In this document: positions 29,975 to 38,882 of the stretch, piece by piece
Layout of the letters: every line of letters starts with the position of its first letter
Numbering within the stretch: position 1 is the first letter of the stretch
Source: Thalassoglobus sp. JC818
GTDB lineage: Bacteria > Planctomycetota > Planctomycetia > Planctomycetales > Planctomycetaceae
DNA length: 64,000 nucleotides
Direction: 5' to 3'
NCBI RefSeq assembly: GCF_040717535.1
Contig: NZ_JBFEFI010000003.1
Location: forward strand, 194,001-258,000
Translations under genes and position numbers: made by a program
The notes under the pieces: generated by a model
Seen by the model: the letters and a program-made list of their open reading frames with translations, nothing else
What the model was told of the DNA's origin: nothing
Databases searched by the model: none

Positions 29975-31234
29975 ATGCATCCCAATCGACGCCTGTTTCT
30001 GAAGAGCATGGGAGGAACTCTTGCTCTCCCGTTACTCGAATCACTTTCGTTTGCCGCCCCCGCACCGACCGCAGTTCCGACTCGATTCCTTGTGGTTGGG
30101 AACCCGTATGGAATGCATCCCGAGCATTTCTTTCCCGCAGATTTTGGGACTGACTTTACGATCTCTCCAACGCTGAAGTCATTGGAGTGGTTAAAGGATC
30201 GTCTGACGATTGTCTCGCATGCCGACCACAACATGGTCAGCGGTCATGGGCGTGAAATTTCATTTCTCAGCGGAGTGCTCCCGACCGATGCTCAGGCGTT
30301 TCCTGAGAAAAACATGTCTCTCGATCAGTTGTTCGCGCGGCACATTGGGAGTCAGGTTCGGTATCCGTCTGTCGGAGCATCCCTCGACTCCGGTATTCGA
30401 ATGAGTTGGACGGCCAACGGTGTTGAGAAACTACCGATCACCGATCCACAGGAACTCTTTAATCATCTGTTCTTAAATCTAACATCGCAGGAGAAGGAAC
30501 AGCGACGCGAAATGCTTCAGCGGAACGGAAGCATTCTTGATACCTTGGGAAGCCAATTCGCTGGAGTTCGCACGAATGCAAGTCGGCTGGATCGAGATCG
30601 GCTTGATCAGTTTCAGACTTCAATTCGAGAACTGGAGCACTCGCTGGCTGACCGCGAGACCTGGCTGGATCGCGATAAACCATCCTTCGATATCTCGGAG
30701 CACTTTGTTGGCGAAGCGACCATCTCTAACAAGTACGATGCGATATTCGATATGATTACCTACGCGTTCGAAACCGATCTAACACGCGTCGCCAGTATCG
30801 AATTCCCGGCTGAACTCAACTACACCGACATCGACGGAGTCAACCGCAGCTATCACGGTTGTACGCACAACGGGCAGGGAGAAGATCTCGTTCAGGAACT
30901 GGTTTCAATCGAGTCATTCCAGATAGCACTTCTGGCGAGGTGCCTTCAAAAACTCGATTCGATTCAAGAACCGAATGCTGAAGGAAGCATGCTCGATCAT
31001 ACGATCGTTCTCTTCGGTAGCGGGATGGGCTACGGCGGAACACACTCGAATCGAAATCTGCCAGTCTTCGTCGCTGGGGGTGGCTTCAAGCATCGCGGTC
31101 ACATTGATACACGCGACAATAGCGGTAACAACATGCCGTTGTGCAATTTATACGTCACGCTGATGCAGCGATTCGGCATCGAACGCGACTCATTTAATAC
31201 CAGCACCGGGGCGTTCGATCTGAACTTCTCTTGA
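29975..31234 (+). CDS. DUF1552 family secreted protein (Tat signal)
   Basis: A 419-residue DUF1552 protein with Tat signal PNRRLFLKSMGGTLALPLLE. Characteristic pieces: RFLVVGNPYGMHPEHFFPAD, IVSHADHNMVSGHGREISF, the helix SIRELEHSLADRE, and near the end VLFGSGMGYGGTHSNRNLPV with GGGFKHRG. AAGGTGA lies just before the ATG. Its stop codon region runs into the DUF1592-type gene. Here DUF1552 comes first and its heme-motif partner second, opposite to the two other pairs in the window. Exported; activity unknown. Confidence 0.92.
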   Translation: MHPNRRLFLKSMGGTLALPLLESLSFAAPAPTAVPTRFLVVGNPYGMHPEHFFPADFGTDFTISPTLKSLEWLKDRLTIVSHADHNMVSGHGREISFLSGVLPTDAQAFPEKNMSLDQLFARHIGSQVRYPSVGASLDSGIRMSWTANGVEKLPITDPQELFNHLFLNLTSQEKEQRREMLQRNGSILDTLGSQFAGVRTNASRLDRDRLDQFQTSIRELEHSLADRETWLDRDKPSFDISEHFVGEATISNKYDAIFDMITYAFETDLTRVASIEFPAELNYTDIDGVNRSYHGCTHNGQGEDLVQELVSIESFQIALLARCLQKLDSIQEPNAEGSMLDHTIVLFGSGMGYGGTHSNRNLPVFVAGGGFKHRGHIDTRDNSGNNMPLCNLYVTLMQRFGIERDSFNTSTGAFDLNFS

Positions 31235-31281
31235 GCCTACGAACTTCGCGACTTCCTACAGCTTTCTCTTCGGATTCTTTT

Positions 31282-33765
31282 ATGAGCCTGATCAATCGAA
31301 TTCTATCGTGGTGCACTGTCGTCGCATTCTGTTGTGTCATTGCCTTTCCAGCATTGGCAGACGAAGGACTCATCAAGATCCATTGCGGCAAGTGTCACAG
31401 TGGAACAGAGCCCAAGGGAGATTTCAGTATTCATAATCTGGGATCGCATCCGGAGAAGAGCAGTATTGATCTGTGGACAGCCAGTCTTGATCGCGTGAAA
31501 GCTGGCGAAATGCCGCCAGCAAAGAAGAGTCAGCTCGCAAGTGGGGATCGCGAGCGTTTAGTTGAGTATCTCTCTGATCGGGTCCGTGGTTATTCCGCCA
31601 GTTCGGAACGAACTCTCCGTGTTTCACCAAGACGAATTAACAATCGAGAGTTTAGGAATAGCGTTCGTGACGCCCTCCTGATCGAAGATGTTGGAACTCA
31701 TCAGCCGACGTACAATCTGATTGGCGATTCGCTCCACGAAGGATTTGATACGCACGGCGAGACCCTCGGCTTCAGCAATTTCCATCTGGAACAATATATC
31801 GAGTCACTTCGGCGAATTGTGGATGCCACGATCCTTAACGGCGAACAACCAAAGTCAAAGCTGTATCAGATCAACTCGCGAGAGATCCTGTCCGCACATA
31901 CCAGCCAGAATGTGAAGCGTCCTGAACGACGCGGCAAACGTGACGGATTCGAGTTTCTCGACCCAAAAGAGTTGGCATACTTCGAGAAGTTTCCTGTCGT
32001 GCCTACAACGGGTTGGTACAAGATTTCGATCCGATGTACCGGCCTGGACCGCGGCTACTACGAAGCTGAGAAGACCGGGATCTACGATGACGATCCAATT
32101 CGCTTGACCGTCGCGATGGGAAATCGAGAACGGACCTATGATCTTCCGGACAACGAAGTCGTCGAGATTGAGTTGACCGAATGGCTCGCAGCCGGAACGC
32201 GTCTGCGATTCCGCTATCCGACCGACGGACTGACACTGCGCAGCAACGGAAACTTTAAGTTTCAGAACGCCATCGCAGGGGAATATATTAAAGAGCACGA
32301 TCCCGAACTCTATCAGCAAGTGGCTGACTCGATCGTCACCAAGCCGGGCCGTCGAATTTTGAAGCCAGAAAGTTGGCATCACTGGGTCGAATACTGGCGT
32401 GGGCCGCGACCAAGAATCGACAGTGCCACGGTCGAGGGACCATTGTTCAACTCATGGCCTCCTCGTCGCCAAGTGGCTTTAATTGGTGACAATCCCAAAG
32501 CGGAAGACGCTGCTAGCATTCTACAACCGATCGCGGAACGCGCCTGGCGTCGTGAGGTTCGTAACGGAGAACTGGCTCCGTTCGTTCAACTCGTGCAATC
32601 GAAAAGGCAAAGCTTGGGAGACGTGGAGGCTTTGAAGGAAGGAATCATCGCAATCCTGGCATCGCCACCGTTTTTACTACTTAATACTGATGATCTCACT
32701 CCCCAAGAGCGGTTCGCTGCGAAGTTGAACTACTTTCTGCAAAGCACGATTCCCGATCACGAACTGCGCGAAGCAGCAGAAGCTGGGAAGTTGGAGTCTT
32801 TTGATGGCGTCTATGCGGAAGTGGAACGCCAGTTGAATTCGGCACAGTCTGATCCATTTCTACGGGCGTTCCCGTTCGCGTGGCTCAAGCTGAACGACAT
32901 TAACTTTATGGCTCCCGATCCCGATCGGTATCCGCACTATCACCGCAAAAAAGTCAGCGAAGACATGATCGAAGAGACGCTGGCTTTCTTTCGCTATGTC
33001 GTCGAAGAAGATCTCCCAGTCACGGAGTTCATCTCCGCGAACTACAGCTTTATTAATGCTGATCTCGCGGTCGTTTACGAAATTGACGATGCTCCGCAGG
33101 ATTCGAAATTCCGCAAGTATACTTTCAGCGATGGGCGTCGCGGCGGCCTGCTGGGAATGGGGGCGTTTCACACAGTCACCGCCGACAGTCTCGGAACGTC
33201 TCCAATTCATCGGGCGATTTATGTGATGGAGAATTTTCTCGCGATCCATCCTTCACCTCCCCCAGCAGACGTCGATATTCAGGAACCGGATATTCGCTCT
33301 GCAAAAACGATCAGAGAAGTTCTTGAAGCTCATCGATCCGACAAGACTTGCGCTGCGTGTCATCAGAGCATCGATCCGTTCGGCTGGGCCTTTGAAAACT
33401 TCGATCCGATGGGCAGTTGGCGAGATACCTACGATGACCCCACAATGGAAGTTGTGAGTAAGCGGAAACAACAAAAGCGAGTTCAAGAGACTGGAATTCC
33501 CATCGATGCTTCCGCGAGCTTCCTGAGTGGTGCCGAATACCACGATATCGTCGGCTTCCGGGAATTGATGCAAACCGAAGCAAATCGCGACCGTTTCGTT
33601 CGATGCTTTGTCACTAAACTGTTGACTTACGCCAACGGAGAAGAACCGAGTGACTACAATGAGATTGAGAAGATCGTCGCAAAATCGGCCGAGCATGATT
33701 ACCGCATCGTCGCCACAATTGCCGCTGTCATCGACAGTCCACTCTTCCGCGAAACTTCGAGATAA
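31282..33765 (+). CDS. DUF1587/DUF1595/DUF1592/DUF1588/DUF1585 secreted cytochrome c-like protein
   Basis: From the ATG at 31282 the protein is 827 residues and opens with a clean signal peptide (SWCTVVAFCCVIAFPALA). The frame is open back to a TTG at 31231 overlapping the DUF1552 stop, but the signal peptide favours the later start. CGKCH at 35-39 and CAACHQSIDPFGWAFENFDP near the C-terminus are the two heme-type sites. DUF1587-type NNREFRNSVRDALL, DUF1595/1592 (RFAAKLNYFLQSTIPDHELR) and DUF1588 (GRRGGLLGMGAFHTVTADSL) follow in order. About residues 200-320 hold an extra beta-rich insert (VVPTTGWYKISIRCTG), probably a carbohydrate-binding-like module, which the paralogue at 15.1 kb lacks. 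Exported. Confidence 0.92.
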   Translation: MSLINRILSWCTVVAFCCVIAFPALADEGLIKIHCGKCHSGTEPKGDFSIHNLGSHPEKSSIDLWTASLDRVKAGEMPPAKKSQLASGDRERLVEYLSDRVRGYSASSERTLRVSPRRINNREFRNSVRDALLIEDVGTHQPTYNLIGDSLHEGFDTHGETLGFSNFHLEQYIESLRRIVDATILNGEQPKSKLYQINSREILSAHTSQNVKRPERRGKRDGFEFLDPKELAYFEKFPVVPTTGWYKISIRCTGLDRGYYEAEKTGIYDDDPIRLTVAMGNRERTYDLPDNEVVEIELTEWLAAGTRLRFRYPTDGLTLRSNGNFKFQNAIAGEYIKEHDPELYQQVADSIVTKPGRRILKPESWHHWVEYWRGPRPRIDSATVEGPLFNSWPPRRQVALIGDNPKAEDAASILQPIAERAWRREVRNGELAPFVQLVQSKRQSLGDVEALKEGIIAILASPPFLLLNTDDLTPQERFAAKLNYFLQSTIPDHELREAAEAGKLESFDGVYAEVERQLNSAQSDPFLRAFPFAWLKLNDINFMAPDPDRYPHYHRKKVSEDMIEETLAFFRYVVEEDLPVTEFISANYSFINADLAVVYEIDDAPQDSKFRKYTFSDGRRGGLLGMGAFHTVTADSLGTSPIHRAIYVMENFLAIHPSPPPADVDIQEPDIRSAKTIREVLEAHRSDKTCAACHQSIDPFGWAFENFDPMGSWRDTYDDPTMEVVSKRKQQKRVQETGIPIDASASFLSGAEYHDIVGFRELMQTEANRDRFVRCFVTKLLTYANGEEPSDYNEIEKIVAKSAEHDYRIVATIAAVIDSPLFRETSR

Positions 33766-33818
33766 ATCTGCATCGGTTAATATATGTGTTTGTGAGGAGA
33801 TTTAAGTTATATGCGAAA

Positions 33819-33852
33819 ACACCGCTGGTCCGATCTATCGCACCAGCGGTGT
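33819..33852. terminator. Perfect 11-bp hairpin between convergent genes
   Basis: ACACCGCTGGT pairs with ACCAGCGGTGT around a 12-base loop. It lies 50 bp after the DUF1592-type gene (plus) and 20 bp after the slipin gene (minus). Short A and T tracts flank it (AAAA on the left, CGTTCTT on the right), so it probably terminates both transcripts. Confidence 0.75.
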
Positions 33853-33874
33853 CGTTCTTCACAGTCATAGACGA

Positions 33875-35086
33875 CTACAACAGGTTGATCACCTTGTCAG
33901 CCAGCCCCTTCTCGCCTGGGGTCTTGTCACCCAGGACGATATTGAGCTTGCCCGAAGCGGCGATCTTTTCGAGGACTTCCAGTTCCCGCAGCCGCATCAG
34001 GACCGGATTGTCCGCCAGCAGTTTGGCCGTGTTGGCCTGCGACCGCATGGCAGCCGTTTCCTCACGACGCGAGATCAGGTTCGCCTCAGCTGCCTTGCGA
34101 GCTTCCGTAACCTTGTTCATGAGATCCTTCATGTCACCCGGCAGAATCACATCCCGGATACCGACCGAGGCGATCTCAAGACCTAGCTCGCCAGCACGAC
34201 GACGCACGCTTTCTTCAATCTCGGACGCAACGGCATCCTTCTCCGTCAGGAAGACGTCGAGATCACGGGCACCGATCACACTTCGCAGCACAAGCTGCGT
34301 TTCGCGATACAGTGCCTGCCGAACATCGTCCGTCTGGCTGACCGCCTTGCGGGCATCGTCGATCTTGTAAGTCACCACGGCATTAAGCCGCAGCGTGACC
34401 TTATCGGCTGTCATGATGTCCTGACCGCCAACGTCGACCATCGTCTCCCGCAGGTCGATCTCGGCAATCTTGGCTTCGGATTGCCCCTTCCAGAAGGCGT
34501 ACAGACCTGGAGACAGCGTGTCGACAAACCGACCGTCGATGAACAAGACACCAACACGATCACGGTTGACCGAGCAGACATCCAGAACACGCTGCACCAT
34601 CGGGGACTTCGCGATGACCTTCAGCTCGTCGTGCTCGAACCGCACGTTCCGGGCATCGACCACTTCGACACGGACGTCTTTCAGCCCGGTCCAGTACGCG
34701 TACAACCCGGAAGGAACTACATGGCTGAATCGGTTTTCGATCCAGACCAATGCACGTTCGTGGTCCTTCAGGTCCAGCACAACGGCGCGGTCCTTCAGCG
34801 TCGCCACAGGCGAAATGCGATTGCCGCGAACGAGCATGTTGAGCATCTTCTCCAGGAACGGAACGCGATCTGAACCAACCTCCGCTCCGGCAGCCGACTT
34901 GACGATCAGGTCGAGCTTTTCATGGACCAGCCACGGATCACGCTGGGACACAATCTCCACGCGGACCTTGCCGAGCGGATCGAAAAACCAGCGGGTGCCA
35001 GCTTCAACCAGCCCGCGGAATTCTTCATCTCGGAACAACAGTCCCATTTCATAGCTTCGGATTTTGTAACGCTTGAAAATGAACAT
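33875..35086 (-). CDS. Slipin / stomatin-like SPFH (band 7) protein with triplicated N-terminal motif
   Basis: A 403-residue SPFH-domain protein. The band 7 core (~175-370) contains VTLRLNAVVTYKIDDARKAV, RDLDVFLTEKDAVASEIEES, GLEIASVGIRDVILPGDMKD and the coiled coil VTEARKAAEANLISRREETA. There is no membrane-anchor hairpin at the N-terminus. Instead the slipin strand unit occurs three times: ~14-62 (MGLLFRDEEFRGLVEAGTRW), ~111-160 (ENRFSHVVPSGLYAYW) and ~177-225 (VGVLFIDGRFVDTLSPGLYA). Codons are much richer in G and C at third positions than in neighbouring genes, as expected of a highly expressed or recently acquired gene. Proteins of this family oligomerise at membranes; the role here is not known. 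Single gene with its own promoter region. Confidence 0.9.
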   Translation of the reverse strand: MFIFKRYKIRSYEMGLLFRDEEFRGLVEAGTRWFFDPLGKVRVEIVSQRDPWLVHEKLDLIVKSAAGAEVGSDRVPFLEKMLNMLVRGNRISPVATLKDRAVVLDLKDHERALVWIENRFSHVVPSGLYAYWTGLKDVRVEVVDARNVRFEHDELKVIAKSPMVQRVLDVCSVNRDRVGVLFIDGRFVDTLSPGLYAFWKGQSEAKIAEIDLRETMVDVGGQDIMTADKVTLRLNAVVTYKIDDARKAVSQTDDVRQALYRETQLVLRSVIGARDLDVFLTEKDAVASEIEESVRRRAGELGLEIASVGIRDVILPGDMKDLMNKVTEARKAAEANLISRREETAAMRSQANTAKLLADNPVLMRLRELEVLEKIAASGKLNIVLGDKTPGEKGLADKVINLL

Positions 35087-35178
35087 CCTTCACCTCTCCG
35101 GAGACTGACTCCGGACTGACAGCACTAAGTCTTTGGATTCCATTGACACCTGATTTCCGAATATAGTTCGCTCACTAT

Positions 35179-35206
35179 TTGATGCCACACATTGATCTGT
35201 TAGAAT
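35179..35206 (+). promoter_or_regulatory. Possible sigma-70-type promoter for a leaderless mRNA
   Basis: TTGATG, a 16-base spacer and TAGAAT. The -10 box ends only eight bases before the ATG at 35215, so transcription would start at or next to the start codon. Seen by eye only. Confidence 0.35.
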
Positions 35207-35214
35207 GAGTTTAT

Positions 35215-35958
35215 ATGATTATTACAGTGCTAATTCGTGTTCTGCTCGGTTGCTTTCTTGGGTTATTGCCCGGAGTTCTAGTGGCTCGATGGAATGTTAA
35301 GTCGGGATTGGCCGTCGGAATCGCTGGCGCAATTACCGGAATTATTGTGGCTCAGTTTCACATTAGCCCAAAGCGTTTCGCAGCGCTTGTGTCGATAGCG
35401 GTGTTCGGCAATATCTGCAATCCTTTAGCAGAGTCAGCAGTTGATGCAACAGAAGATGATCGCGTGGACGAGAGTGAAGACTGGATTTCGAACTGGGTGA
35501 TCATCGCGTGGAAGTCCGCTCCGCCAAAGCTAGCAGTTTCTCTAATTATCGTACTATGTGGCATTGCGCTTGGTTCAACGGTCTCGATTGCTGAGTACCA
35601 CAAAGTAGAAGCTGGAGGGATGGGCATATTGCTCCCGCTCAATGGTTCGCGAATATCCTTGACTCACCAAGCTTTGAACTGTGGATTTATGCTGGTGACG
35701 GCGATTTCAAGTGTGATTTTAGCCGTGTATTCGGTTGCACTGCGACGAGCGCTACTTGCTGCTGCAACGATCGGCCACTGTCTTGGTGCGGTCATTGGAA
35801 TCAGCGTAGGAGATTGGTCTTGCTATGCGATACCGTTCTCCATGGTGTTCGCTGCTGGAACGATTGGGTTTGCATTACTTGTGATGTGCGTAGAGCGACA
35901 AGAACAACATTCAGCATGTGAAAATGGATCATCGAGCGAAGATGTACTTGGCTCGTGA
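35215..35958 (+). CDS. Hypothetical polytopic membrane protein
   Basis: A 247-residue protein, not recognised. Hydrophobic segments near residues 3-23, 28-47, 58-70, 104-122, 155-175, 182-200 and 205-226, with one acidic loop (ATEDDRVDESEDW, ~80-92) and a polar C-terminal tail. No ribosome site is visible before the ATG, consistent with the leaderless promoter proposed upstream. An inner-membrane protein of unknown role; the following 400 bp hold only RNA features. Confidence 0.6.
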   Translation: MIITVLIRVLLGCFLGLLPGVLVARWNVKSGLAVGIAGAITGIIVAQFHISPKRFAALVSIAVFGNICNPLAESAVDATEDDRVDESEDWISNWVIIAWKSAPPKLAVSLIIVLCGIALGSTVSIAEYHKVEAGGMGILLPLNGSRISLTHQALNCGFMLVTAISSVILAVYSVALRRALLAAATIGHCLGAVIGISVGDWSCYAIPFSMVFAAGTIGFALLVMCVERQEQHSACENGSSSEDVLGS

Positions 35959-36296
35959 CCATCCGAAGGCAGATCGTTCGTCGATCACATGGACGAATCG
36001 CGGAGTGCGATTAAGTGCCCGTTGGCAACGGTGTCCAGGTTCTTCCGCTTCGACGTTCCCTTTCCGTATTCCCGAAGGAATCCGATCTGGTGAACGTTTT
36101 CGCTTTTGTACCCTTCAGTCGCTGCCGTTCGGACACGGTATCCACGCACTACAAGGCGTCGCCACATGTTGCCAGAGGAAGGTTGTTTTTGGACCGATCG
36201 CTTTGCCGAAGCTCCGCGAAGTGGTGCGTAGGCACCGGGTCCAAGGCCATCCCCTGGCTGATCAAAACGGACGTCTACCTCCTTCAGGCATTGTGA
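35959..36296. other. 340-bp stretch, no firm gene
   Basis: A minus-strand frame runs from the neighbouring tRNA down to 35985 without a stop; its last 60 codons (from an ATG near 36165) read passably as a basic peptide, but there is no motif and it begins inside the tRNA. I leave it uncalled. Confidence 0.3.
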
Positions 36297-36348
36297 GACG
36301 CTAGGCAGCGTCGCCAGCTTAACAGGCTGGTGCCGGGTACTATCCGGC
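36297..36348 (-). ncRNA. Three consecutive perfect hairpins beside a tRNA, tRNA-like arms
   Basis: Reading the minus strand away from the tRNA: GCCGG/CCGGC with a 7-base loop, one base, CCAGC/GCTGG with the 7-base loop CTGTTAA, one base, then GACGCT/AGCGTC with a 4-base loop. The middle arm has the exact 5+7+5 geometry of an anticodon arm, and its loop matches that of tRNA-Asn (GTT). No acceptor stem or T-loop follows, so this is not a complete tRNA. It could be a processing or terminator structure or a decayed tRNA. Confidence 0.4.
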
Positions 36349-36351
36349 TCG

Positions 36352-36428
36352 TGGGTGTTGGTACAGGAGTCGAACCTGTGACAGCCAGATCCATAGTCTG
36401 GTGCTCTAACCATCTGAGCTAACCAACG
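36352..36428 (-). tRNA. tRNA with apparent anticodon ATG (His-type), encoded CCA
   Basis: Folds as a cloverleaf on the minus strand: acceptor CGTTGGT/ACCAACA, TA at 8-9, D-stem GCTC/GAGC, anticodon arm CCAGA-CTATGGA-TCTGG, T-arm ACAGG-TTCGACT-CCTGT, C at the discriminator position and CCA encoded. The loop gives anticodon ATG, reading His codons. C73 fits tRNA-His, whose usual bacterial anticodon is GTG, so A34 is odd; position 1-72 is a C-A mismatch. The fold is clear, while the identity is uncertain. Confidence 0.75.
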
Positions 36429-36626
36429 TTAATGTTCCCTGGTCAGATCCCATTCACGGAACAGACAGCGTCAAACCCTCCCGGGTGACCTGCCTGCCGC
36501 TGGACAGACAACATCAACGACATTGAGGAAGACAAGGGAAGTGGCTCCGAAGTTCGCTGTGGCTGTGAATGTCCGTTAGAATTGTGAACGTGTTACACAA
36601 AAGGCTGTGAGTCATGGGGTAGGAGA

Positions 36627-37136
36627 ATGGGAGCATATCGGAGCAAGAAACTGGCTATCTTATTGGTCGGTTTAACGATTCTTGCTTGCTTCATCCCAGT
36701 GTTCGTTACAGATTTGTACACGTGCGCTGTCTGCGGTAAGTCTCGAAGCCTCACGCAGGTTTTCGGATTCACGATTGAAGCATCCGATTCAGAAACTCCA
36801 TGTAGCCTATGGTACGACATGAATGTCGAAAGTTGTCGCGACCATGTTTGGGTGCGTGGGACATGGCGAGAAACGAAAGGTCTCTTCAGCTTTCCGAATA
36901 TTGGAAGCAACATCTCGTCGCGAGCAACTGGTCCGCTCATTCGATTCGGTGAAGGCGAGCGTCTGCTGATCTACCAGCATAGTCCTGATGTACGCGATGC
37001 TCGGAACGTCTTTCTCGGGCTCGCAAGCTGGGAGACCGACGCGAGAAGAAGACGGCAACAAGAACGGCTTGAGTTGGAACTTGCCGAATGGGTAGACAGT
37101 GGTTTTGTCGGCCCACTTCCTCAAATTGGACACTGA
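36627..37136 (+). CDS. Hypothetical membrane-anchored protein with CxxC motif
   Basis: A 169-residue protein with one N-terminal hydrophobic segment (LAILLVGLTILACFIPVF), an adjoining CAVCGKSR motif (CxxC, possible metal site or redox pair) and a soluble domain with further Cys residues (one in SETPCSLWYD, one in VESCRDHVW). The C-terminus is helical and charged (WETDARRRRQQERLELEL). AGGAG is very close to the ATG. No family recognised; if exported, the Cys pairs may be disulfide-bonded. Confidence 0.55.
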   Translation: MGAYRSKKLAILLVGLTILACFIPVFVTDLYTCAVCGKSRSLTQVFGFTIEASDSETPCSLWYDMNVESCRDHVWVRGTWRETKGLFSFPNIGSNISSRATGPLIRFGEGERLLIYQHSPDVRDARNVFLGLASWETDARRRRQQERLELELAEWVDSGFVGPLPQIGH

Positions 37137-37548
37137 TTGCATAAGTTGCTTCTTGAGGAGATGCGGGCGAGAATTGAACCCACTTCACCTTCGCAAAGTC
37201 GCGAGTCTCCATCACACCCACGCACGTATTGGTCAAATGGTTTCCTGCTGCGTGGTGTGTTGGTCACGCTCGAATGGTTCCGTTGTGGTCATCGTTGTTG
37301 AGCCGACGACCGATTTCTTCGGCTTGTTTCTGTGTCTTGCATGCGATTCTTACCTTTCGTTTTCCTGAAAGGTTGTTCTCAACAAGCGGTGTTCTCGCCA
37401 TGTGGTGGACGATTTAATACGGTCCTGCGTTCTTCGGGATGATATAAATGGCCACGAACGGTGGCCCTGCTTCACACTAGAATTGAACGGGCGGTTGATT
37501 CTCAAGAAAACAGTGTTGTGCCGGCCGGGATCGTGCGGTTTGAAGCGA
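37137..37548. other. 410-bp gap with a tRNA-like 3' fragment
   Basis: On the minus strand GTGGGTTCAATTCTCGC near 37161-37182 looks like a T-arm, but no matching acceptor or D-arm is found upstream. Otherwise nothing recognised. The plus frame of the next gene is open from 37402 but the part before 37549 reads as non-coding. Confidence 0.35.
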
Positions 37549-38136
37549 ATGAATGATAAACACTCACCAGCTGTGATTTTCACGATGTCCGGACTTGCGT
37601 CTGGGCTTCTGTCTGGATTGTCAGTCGTAGTACCGGGGCTTGTCGTTTTTGTTCCCGGTTTCTTGTTTGGAGGAGCGCTCTGTTTTGCAATTCAGAAGTC
37701 ACTGACCCCCATTGCTGTTGGGCAGCAGTTGGTCCTGATTGTTGTTTCAGGGGTCGCCTATTTTCTGGCAGAAATTGGAGGACTTTTCTTCGGGGCATAC
37801 CTACTCGGAGTCGACAATGGGTTGTTTGGAGGAGCCATCGTTGGTGCGATCAGCGGATGCATCGGGGCGACGCTTCTCGTATTTCCACTCATTACTTTCG
37901 TCGAAGAATCACAACCTGAGTTGACACTCCTCTTGACGCCATTTGTCGGAGCGATTCTGGGTTCAGCGTTTATGGTGATTGGAATCTTCATTTCGGACCA
38001 CACGCCGATTGGTCACCCTTGGGACGACTTTCTTGTGTTTCCGATGTGGCAGGGCGGAGTTGCTGCCACAATGGGCGTGCTGTGTGATCCCGAAAGCGAT
38101 CGCATGAGGGACCTGGATGAAGGGGAAACGATTTAG
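37549..38136 (+). CDS. Hypothetical membrane protein, five predicted helices
   Basis: From the ATG at 37549 a 195-residue protein with hydrophobic segments at about 13-42 (LSVVVPGLVVFVPGFLFGG), 50-77, 82-105, 113-138 and 150-170, and an acidic C-terminus (MRDLDEGETI). The frame is open back to 37402 but that part is Arg/Cys-rich and lacks the pattern, so the later start is preferred. Gly-rich helices recall small transporter-like or DUF membrane proteins; no family recognised. Confidence 0.6.
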   Translation: MNDKHSPAVIFTMSGLASGLLSGLSVVVPGLVVFVPGFLFGGALCFAIQKSLTPIAVGQQLVLIVVSGVAYFLAEIGGLFFGAYLLGVDNGLFGGAIVGAISGCIGATLLVFPLITFVEESQPELTLLLTPFVGAILGSAFMVIGIFISDHTPIGHPWDDFLVFPMWQGGVAATMGVLCDPESDRMRDLDEGETI

Positions 38137-38277
38137 CAGTTGCTCAACCACGACTGCCCGTTTCAGTCACAGTGTTTGTCGCCATTGAGTGCTTTTTTGA
38201 ATTGAATGCTGATTGTACTCTTGGACTTGTGGCGTCAGATGGCGTTCGGATTGTGATTCTTGCGGAGGACTTTGGGA

Positions 38278-38700
38278 ATGGATTTCATTGCTTCGCACTC
38301 TCTTTGGATCGGGCATGCGGGAGATGGCCGTAATGTCAGGGCGATTTGCAACCGTGGCATTGAGGCTGTTCTTCAGTTGGCCACAGAAGAACCTTCGCTC
38401 GTTCTTCCTCGTGAAATCCTTCAGTTCCGCATTCCGATTTTTGACGGAGAAGGAAACGAACGGAGTCGCCTCCGGCTCGCTGTCAAAGTCCTGTCTCACC
38501 TGATTGAGTCACGCGTTCCAACTCTCGTGTGCTGTAGCGCCCGTGCCAGCCGGTCTCCAGCGATTGCTGCACTTGCCATCGCCCAGCTTGAGAAACGGAC
38601 ACCGCAGGAGTCCTTGAAGTTCATTCGTGAGCATCATCCCACTGATGTTTCGCCTGGACTTTGGAACGAATTGCTTACATGCTTCACTGAAGACAGGTGA
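38278..38700 (+). CDS. Dual-specificity/tyrosine phosphatase-like protein
   Basis: A 140-residue protein with a Cys-x5-Arg active-site loop, VCCSARASRSPAIAALAIAQ, as in cysteine-based protein phosphatases of the dual-specificity type; the preceding helix holds LPREILQFRIPIFDGEGNE, where an Asp could act as general acid. The usual HC pair is CC here, a small departure that might lower activity. GGAGG nine bases upstream fixes the ATG at 38278, although the frame is open to 38260. Cytoplasmic. The substrate, protein or otherwise, is unknown. Confidence 0.7.
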   Translation: MDFIASHSLWIGHAGDGRNVRAICNRGIEAVLQLATEEPSLVLPREILQFRIPIFDGEGNERSRLRLAVKVLSHLIESRVPTLVCCSARASRSPAIAALAIAQLEKRTPQESLKFIREHHPTDVSPGLWNELLTCFTEDR

Positions 38701-38882
38701 CTCCAGATTGAGTTCGTCTATTGCTTTCTGGTCGCGGATCGTGTTGAAGTTTTCCTCCATCGTGTAAGACGGATTTCCACCACGGCGATTGGCCGGGCAA
38801 TTGTGTTTGACTTGCCGGAAACGCAGTGTGTGCTTCAATACTTTCAATTGAGAGCGGAGTGTTTTACGAATTGAGAGTCGAA

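Noticed and set aside
35985-36413. 142-codon minus-strand frame
   Set aside because: It begins inside the tRNA and reads through the hairpins; composition is basic and motif-free. At most the last 60 codons could be a gene.
37161-37240. tRNA-like T-arm on the minus strand
   Set aside because: Only the T-arm looks right; no acceptor partner, D-arm or proper anticodon arm can be folded.
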